This document shows positions 40,801 through 44,597 of a stretch of DNA of 44,597 bases, one piece after another. Made by a program: the position numbers and the translations under genes. How positions within the stretch are numbered: the first letter of the stretch is position 1; each line of letters opens with the position of its first letter. This DNA comes from Treponema sp. Its GTDB lineage: Bacteria; Spirochaetota; Spirochaetia; Treponematales; Treponemataceae. The DNA is taken from NCBI GenBank assembly GCA_017395545.1, contig JAFPUF010000026.1, positions 1 through 44,597 of the forward strand, read 5' to 3'. Below the pieces are notes generated by a model. The model made no database searches. It saw only the letters and a list, made by a program, of their open reading frames with translations, and was not told where the DNA came from.

Positions 40801-43800
40801 GCTGTGTCATTGCGAACAGTTTGATTGCCCGTTTTGAAGGCTGACCGCTTGGGATTCCTGAATACTCGTTTGCATCTCCCTTGTTCTTTGGTTTTGGTGC
40901 TACCCACAGATTTTTAAAGTTGTGAGCTTCGTCTACGGTGATGTTGTCGAATCCACATTTTTCAAAGAAAACATAGTTTGCGTCATTCACGCAGCTTGCC
41001 GTTCCGATTGTTCCCATGATTTTCTCGCCCATTGCGGCGTTTTCGTTTGCCGAGCCGTCAAAGTCAGCGGAAAGGAGTTTTGAAAAATCTTCAAACAGTT
41101 CTCCGCAGCAGGATTTGTCTGTGAAGGTGATGTGCTTCAACGCTTCATAGGTGCAGACTGAAATCGAGCTTGCGGGAATGTTGAGTTTGTGATTGTCCTC
41201 TGAGTCACGGAACTTTTTGATGTGGTCGTCAGAGAAATTGTAAAGCTCGTTCACCTTCAGGTTCGGGAAAAGCTGCTTTATGTCAGTCACCCATTTTGAA
41301 TAGACGGCGTTCGGAACTATGATAAGAGGCCGCTTGCTTCTTCCTGTCTGAATCTGGTTGATATTCGCAACGATTCCTGTAGCGGTCTTTCCGACTCCGA
41401 CATCGTAGGCTAGAAGACCGTTTCCTTTTGCGGAAAGCCGGGCAACGCCTTTGAGCTGTTGGTCGTAAAGTTTGAAGGCAGTTTTTCCCTTGTAGGCGTT
41501 CATGCCGTCAATGTAAAGCGGAAGATTCTCATACTTCGGAATCACATACGAATTAAAACGGCGGTTGTATTCGGCAAGGAACCGCTCTCTTGTCTTATCA
41601 TCAAGACCTTCGTGCATATAGCGGTCAAAGAGCTTGTTTGCGGTTTCCTGACGGGCCATGCGTTTTTCGTCCGCCTGCTTTTTGCGTTCTTTGCGCAGAT
41701 GCTTGATTTCATCTTCTGTCTTGCCGTAGCTCCAGCTTGAAGTTTTGTCTGCAACGACTTTCTTTCCGTCAATGAAATCCACGATGTCCCACCACGAAAC
41801 ATTGTCAGGCAGGTCTTCGCGGGCAATTCGGGCGGTGGAGTAGTCCATTGAATGACGGCTTCGCTGAGAGTCAACGGTTTCACCTTGCGCCCAGAGTATG
41901 AAGCTCTCTGCAAGGTTGCGCTCTTCAACCAATCCACTTTCATAGGTGTGAGGAATAGTAAACTCTTCTGCCAGAGTTGAGTTCAGCGCAATGTGTATGT
42001 CGTCTAGCTTTACAGGAGTTTTGCGGGCAGCTTTCAGGGCTTCGATGTTCTTTTTATGAAGTTCAGCAGCTTCCTTGTCCTCGTTGAAGTTTGCAGAGGA
42101 AAGAAGTTTCTCCTGCTCATCGATTTTCTTGTAGATGTCGCCTGATTCAAAAAGAACTTTATGCGTCCAGATTCCCGGCTTTTCCTGCACATAATCATTT
42201 GACTTTCCGATGTAGGTTTTTTCTTCAGTGGAAAGCTCTTCCTGTTTGATATAACCTTCCCAGTCAGCGTGTTTCCAGACACTGTAGCTCAGGTCGTCAA
42301 AACTTTTGCCGTAAAGCTTTGAGAATTCCTGTGCAGTCATAACACCTGCTTTCTGCGGAATGTTGTAAGTCTTGTCTGATTCGACTGTTGTTTCCGTTGG
42401 TGTTGAGTTTTGTTTGCTTTCTTCTTTTGTTGCGGGTTTGTAATATTCACCGTCCATCACAAGAAGCGAGATTGCATCTGCGACTTCAGACCAGGAGAAA
42501 AGCCTTGTTTGTTCCTTGTCCTTGATGATTACTTTGAGTTTGATTCCTTTTGAATCATGATCCTGATTATAGCCTGACCCGCCATAGCCACCGATTCCAT
42601 ACTCGTCTTTAAGGAATTTCGCTCTCTCAGCATTTGAAAGATTCTTTCTGAAAAACTCGAAAACACGCTTCTTTCCCTCTTCAATGCCTGTTCCATTTGA
42701 AACTTCATAACGGAGGGCATCGTTCCAGTTCTTGAATTTGAATTGCTGAGGAACTGTGTCATAATCTGCATATTTTGAAAGCCAAATCAAAGATTCTGTG
42801 TGGTCGTCTGGAAGCGTTACATTTTCAGTCTTATTGAAAAGCTCTCGCAATCTTGGTGTTTCCGGGTATGTATAGATGAGCCCTGAAGTCAGACCATTAA
42901 ATGATTTTGCTTTCCATGCTTCGATGAATTTCTTGGCTTCTTTTGCGGCTCGTTCCTGGTTCTTCGGGTAAGCCTCTTTGTAAATCTTTCGAACTTCATC
43001 TTCTGGAATCGTCAGAGGCTTTTTGTTTTCTGATTCGACAGGCGCTTCTTTTTCGGTTTCATGCTCTTCTGTTTTTGAAGACTTTGACAATTCAAGGAAA
43101 CGAGTTGCAAGCTGACTAACTTCATTTGGAAGTTGTCCTTCAAAATCATCGGTAAAACCAAAGTTCCCTTCTGAATTAAGAGAGCCGATAAGATTACCAG
43201 ACTCATTTTCGTAAATATCAACGATATTCTCATGATTTCCATACTCAAAGTAATAACCGAGAGTTTCAGCCTGCTTATTTATGCTTTCGAGATTAGAAAC
43301 TTCTTCGTTGATAGTCTGTGACTCGGTTTTAGTTGGGAGAAGCCCGGTGATTTTATCAAGCTCGTCCTGAATCGTAAGACCATCGTGCGGAGTAACATAG
43401 TTTTCCTTATCACCAAATCGGTTTGTGCGTTCTTTTATTTCGCCAAGCACTTTCTCCGGGTGCTGCTTGAACCATTCATCCCCCTGCAGAAGATTCATAT
43501 TCTTGTGAGTTTTCTCGATTGCAAGGTTTACGGCGGTGAAAGAATCTACGCCCGCATTTTCGAGCTGTTTTGCGTAATCAATCTGATTGTATTTTTTTAA
43601 TACAATTATATCAGTGCCAACCTGTGTGGTCGGGAAAGTTCCTTCCGGCAAACGGTATGCATCTATGAGTTCCCCTGTGAGGGCAATCGCAGTTTTTTGT
43701 TTGTCGCCAACTGTTCTTAAAAATCCGCTAGGCACGACAAAAGCGAGAAGGGAATTTTCGTCTTTGAGAGATTCAAGCCCTTTCTGAATGAAATATTCTT

Positions 43801-44596
43801 CATAGCGCTCAAAATCCTTACCTTCGCCAAGACCTTTGTATTTGTCGTTGTATGTGCCATAAGGCGGATTTCCGATTACAAGGTCATACTTTGGAAGCTG
43901 GTAGCCGATTTTTCTGAACCGTTCGTTCTCGTCAAAGAACTGCTTCTGGAATGCTCCCTCAATGATATTTGCGTTAGGATGAAGAATCTTGTTGATTCGT
44001 GCAGATACTTCATCTTTTTCGTGCATGGTGAATGTGTTGTTAGGTCTGTCGTCTGCAAATCGTCCTGTTCCGCTGCTTGGTTCAAGAACGCTGACTGCAT
44101 TTGGGGCATAATTATCTGCAATCTCCCAAACTTTTGCGACAAGATTTCGAGGTGTGTAAAACTCATTCAAAACGCCGGAATTTGAGCGGTCTTTTTCATC
44201 AAGTCCACCTGCTCCTTCGTATTTAGCAAGTATTGATTTATCCTCTTCTGTGATTTCTCCGTCAGGTTTTCGCAAGATTTCACGGCACTGCTCACGGATA
44301 GATTTAATTTCGCCTTTTGTGAGAGGTTCGTTCTTCGGCTCTTCTTCTGGTAACAGTTTTGATTCAGGGTTTTCTTTTTTCGGCTTGTATTCGCGGCCAA
44401 ATTCTTTTGCGATTGATTTTCTGTATTCTTCAAACTTGTATTCGCAAAGCCATGAATCTTCTGTGTGGAAATTCAGATTTGTCAGGTCGTAAGAGATTCT
44501 GTAGATTGTTTCCCAGTCCTGTCCATTTACAGCTTTTTCAAACTCGTCTACATATCGCGAGAGTGTGTCATAAGAAAGAGCATATCCGTTTTTAGA
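37883..44596 (-). CDS. Giant N6-methylase / SNF2 helicase / RadC fusion, N-terminus beyond right edge
   Basis: The frame is open to the right edge, giving 2,237 visible residues; a TTG at 44275 is not needed as a start, because coding continues upstream in frame. Domains in order: an N6-adenine methylase with VLEPSSGTGRF and the catalytic NPPY (about 243-246), a long linker region, and an SNF2-type helicase with Walker A DVGVGKTATG (about 1063), DEAH (about 1219) and motif VI QAEGRIWRQG (about 1555). A coiled coil follows, then a C-terminal RadC-like JAB domain with HNHPSGNTTPSDYD (about 1987). The methylase-helicase layout recalls phage P1 DarB antirestriction protein; the RadC fusion is an addition. 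The likely role is protecting the element from restriction on entry (inference). Confidence 0.9.
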   Translation of the reverse strand, partial: SKNGYALSYDTLSRYVDEFEKAVNGQDWETIYRISYDLTNLNFHTEDSWLCEYKFEEYRKSIAKEFGREYKPKKENPESKLLPEEEPKNEPLTKGEIKSIREQCREILRKPDGEITEEDKSILAKYEGAGGLDEKDRSNSGVLNEFYTPRNLVAKVWEIADNYAPNAVSVLEPSSGTGRFADDRPNNTFTMHEKDEVSARINKILHPNANIIEGAFQKQFFDENERFRKIGYQLPKYDLVIGNPPYGTYNDKYKGLGEGKDFERYEEYFIQKGLESLKDENSLLAFVVPSGFLRTVGDKQKTAIALTGELIDAYRLPEGTFPTTQVGTDIIVLKKYNQIDYAKQLENAGVDSFTAVNLAIEKTHKNMNLLQGDEWFKQHPEKVLGEIKERTNRFGDKENYVTPHDGLTIQDELDKITGLLPTKTESQTINEEVSNLESINKQAETLGYYFEYGNHENIVDIYENESGNLIGSLNSEGNFGFTDDFEGQLPNEVSQLATRFLELSKSSKTEEHETEKEAPVESENKKPLTIPEDEVRKIYKEAYPKNQERAAKEAKKFIEAWKAKSFNGLTSGLIYTYPETPRLRELFNKTENVTLPDDHTESLIWLSKYADYDTVPQQFKFKNWNDALRYEVSNGTGIEEGKKRVFEFFRKNLSNAERAKFLKDEYGIGGYGGSGYNQDHDSKGIKLKVIIKDKEQTRLFSWSEVADAISLLVMDGEYYKPATKEESKQNSTPTETTVESDKTYNIPQKAGVMTAQEFSKLYGKSFDDLSYSVWKHADWEGYIKQEELSTEEKTYIGKSNDYVQEKPGIWTHKVLFESGDIYKKIDEQEKLLSSANFNEDKEAAELHKKNIEALKAARKTPVKLDDIHIALNSTLAEEFTIPHTYESGLVEERNLAESFILWAQGETVDSQRSRHSMDYSTARIAREDLPDNVSWWDIVDFIDGKKVVADKTSSWSYGKTEDEIKHLRKERKKQADEKRMARQETANKLFDRYMHEGLDDKTRERFLAEYNRRFNSYVIPKYENLPLYIDGMNAYKGKTAFKLYDQQLKGVARLSAKGNGLLAYDVGVGKTATGIVANINQIQTGRSKRPLIIVPNAVYSKWVTDIKQLFPNLKVNELYNFSDDHIKKFRDSEDNHKLNIPASSISVCTYEALKHITFTDKSCCGELFEDFSKLLSADFDGSANENAAMGEKIMGTIGTASCVNDANYVFFEKCGFDNITVDEAHNFKNLWVAPKPKNKGDANEYSGIPSGQPSKRAIKLFAMTQLVQRHNDNRNVFLLTATPFTNSPVEVYSMLTYIGRERLVASGIYSLRDFMNQFAHTKLELGVNTKGEIDYRQVMKDWKELPALQNLLTEFIDKVDGEEAGIIRPKKFSHVKELDLSPLQKKIMEAEEERMMNVTENSGAILEAMNNMRVALVSPALLNKFKYDDIEIPELKDLVESSPKLKFVCDAIVDMYKEHPDMGQFMYMPLGKEGHGIVADYLEEHGIPGKAIKIINGEVNNTPEKKEKITAEFNNPKNPLKIIIGGKNTSEGIDLNGNSFVMYNCSLGWNPSETIQAEGRIWRQGNMQGHVHIVYPVMTDSIDSLLYQKHDEKRSRINDLWTYKGNMLNVEDINPEELKFDLIKDPNKRVKLILDEETKDLKAKLSKVNLRQESFDEIIERRKAVLEALEQSEKDFVEHTEWKNEVMAKGERVPNYMLESLRDDKKNIETYSRQRDVIAEKFAGMNLHTEEEIFDYVHVLNEEKHEVEAEIEKAKEKLPALLKEMKTKLAEQKLVAHPIEQQRHELEATILGNLRPMKDIIDEMKKDSGAKIEKADEPYVDAKGDYYLFDLDDLDGKVSDKAPAYDNGKTDDLAITPAQIKESELERNKICRPVMNGEKSGLWTAFNDFEEKGVFDIQGKKVSLTPTGRISKTGWNQLQAAMSIYRSKKFETFRYVLIDRYNGEIRDQIAVSSHMPNTTIISDPNNQTLKQVISRAEEKDCLVVAVHNHPSGNTTPSDYDIKSTKALEESMKRKDGFNRFAGHIILDHNSFALYKPHSGWLQKEVEGASQTKDELIKDTVPEWAEGKVRSNVDLVLVAETLNAKDNWNDDYVPVLFTDSDYNISGLNYVHKDFFLEKSEQVRKELQDTAHSAGAVAAFPIFTEPFLESLSEKERSKFEQMLKSHVENKAFTDAAIGTSVVSSKFGIKPGESYCDSFFAKAKDSVEVKATWNPTVNPNIFVTITDEKHRRAAESDIER

Positions 44597-44597
44597 A

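Noticed and set aside
44275..44275. TTG at 44275 as the start of the methylase-helicase gene
   Set aside because: The same frame continues without a stop to the right edge with protein-like sequence, so the gene is cut by the window.
1..44597. tRNA, rRNA, insertion sequences, integrase
   Set aside because: None recognised on either strand; the element type (plasmid or integrative) therefore rests on RepA, oriV and the partition genes.

Overview
This 44.6-kb window is part of a conjugative plasmid, or a plasmid-like integrative element, from a Gram-negative-type bacterium. Several things point to a spirochaete, most plausibly Treponema: relaxed-lipobox lipoproteins, a giant Ig-like lipoprotein, AT-rich DNA with strong consensus promoters, and general protein style. 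This assignment is inference, because there is no rRNA or marker gene here. I saw no tRNA, rRNA, CRISPR array or insertion sequence.

Transfer region (1-26.2 kb). Two converse blocks encode a Trb/VirB-type (MPF_T) type IV secretion system. The minus strand carries trbF (VirB8), trbG (VirB9), trbI (VirB10) and then a >1,400-residue lipoprotein made of Big_2-like repeats that runs off the left edge. The plus strand carries traG (VirD4), a ribbon-helix-helix gene, trbB (VirB11), trbC (VirB2), trbD (VirB3), trbE (VirB4), trbJ (VirB5) and trbL (VirB6). This is the classic trb order, split in two. Between the blocks lie a MOBP/VirD2-like relaxase and a type IA topoisomerase on either side of a repeat-rich candidate oriT (8836-9175). 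The same interval holds an S24 (LexA/CI-like) self-cleaving repressor, a three-gene lipoprotein/small-membrane-peptide operon, and an AAA/DUF4143 ATPase whose two ends carry related perfect or near-perfect palindromes.

Maintenance region (26.4-36.4 kb). A long minus-strand operon runs ParA - ParB - small genes - a winged-helix/zinc-ribbon replication-type protein - SSB-like protein - membrane coiled-coil protein - XRE repressor, and is followed by a wHTH gene pair. Divergent from it is a second, more AT-rich module: ParA - RHH protein - RepA, followed by about 14 iterons and DnaA boxes. The window therefore has two partition systems and two candidate replication initiators. The first initiator carries iteron-like repeats inside its own coding sequence, as lambda O does.

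Right end (36.4-44.6 kb). A 463-residue protein with an internal duplication has a perfect RepA iteron just upstream of its start codon. Next to it is a >2,237-residue fusion of N6-adenine methylase, SNF2-type helicase and RadC/JAB domains. It resembles DarB-type antirestriction proteins in layout and is cut by the right edge.

Most interesting regulatory signal: the palindrome CCTGCCCAGG occurs 8-12 nt before the start codons of trbF, the topoisomerase and traG, just downstream of recognisable promoters. A 9/10 copy lies between the two partition operons. It looks like the operator of a single transfer regulon.
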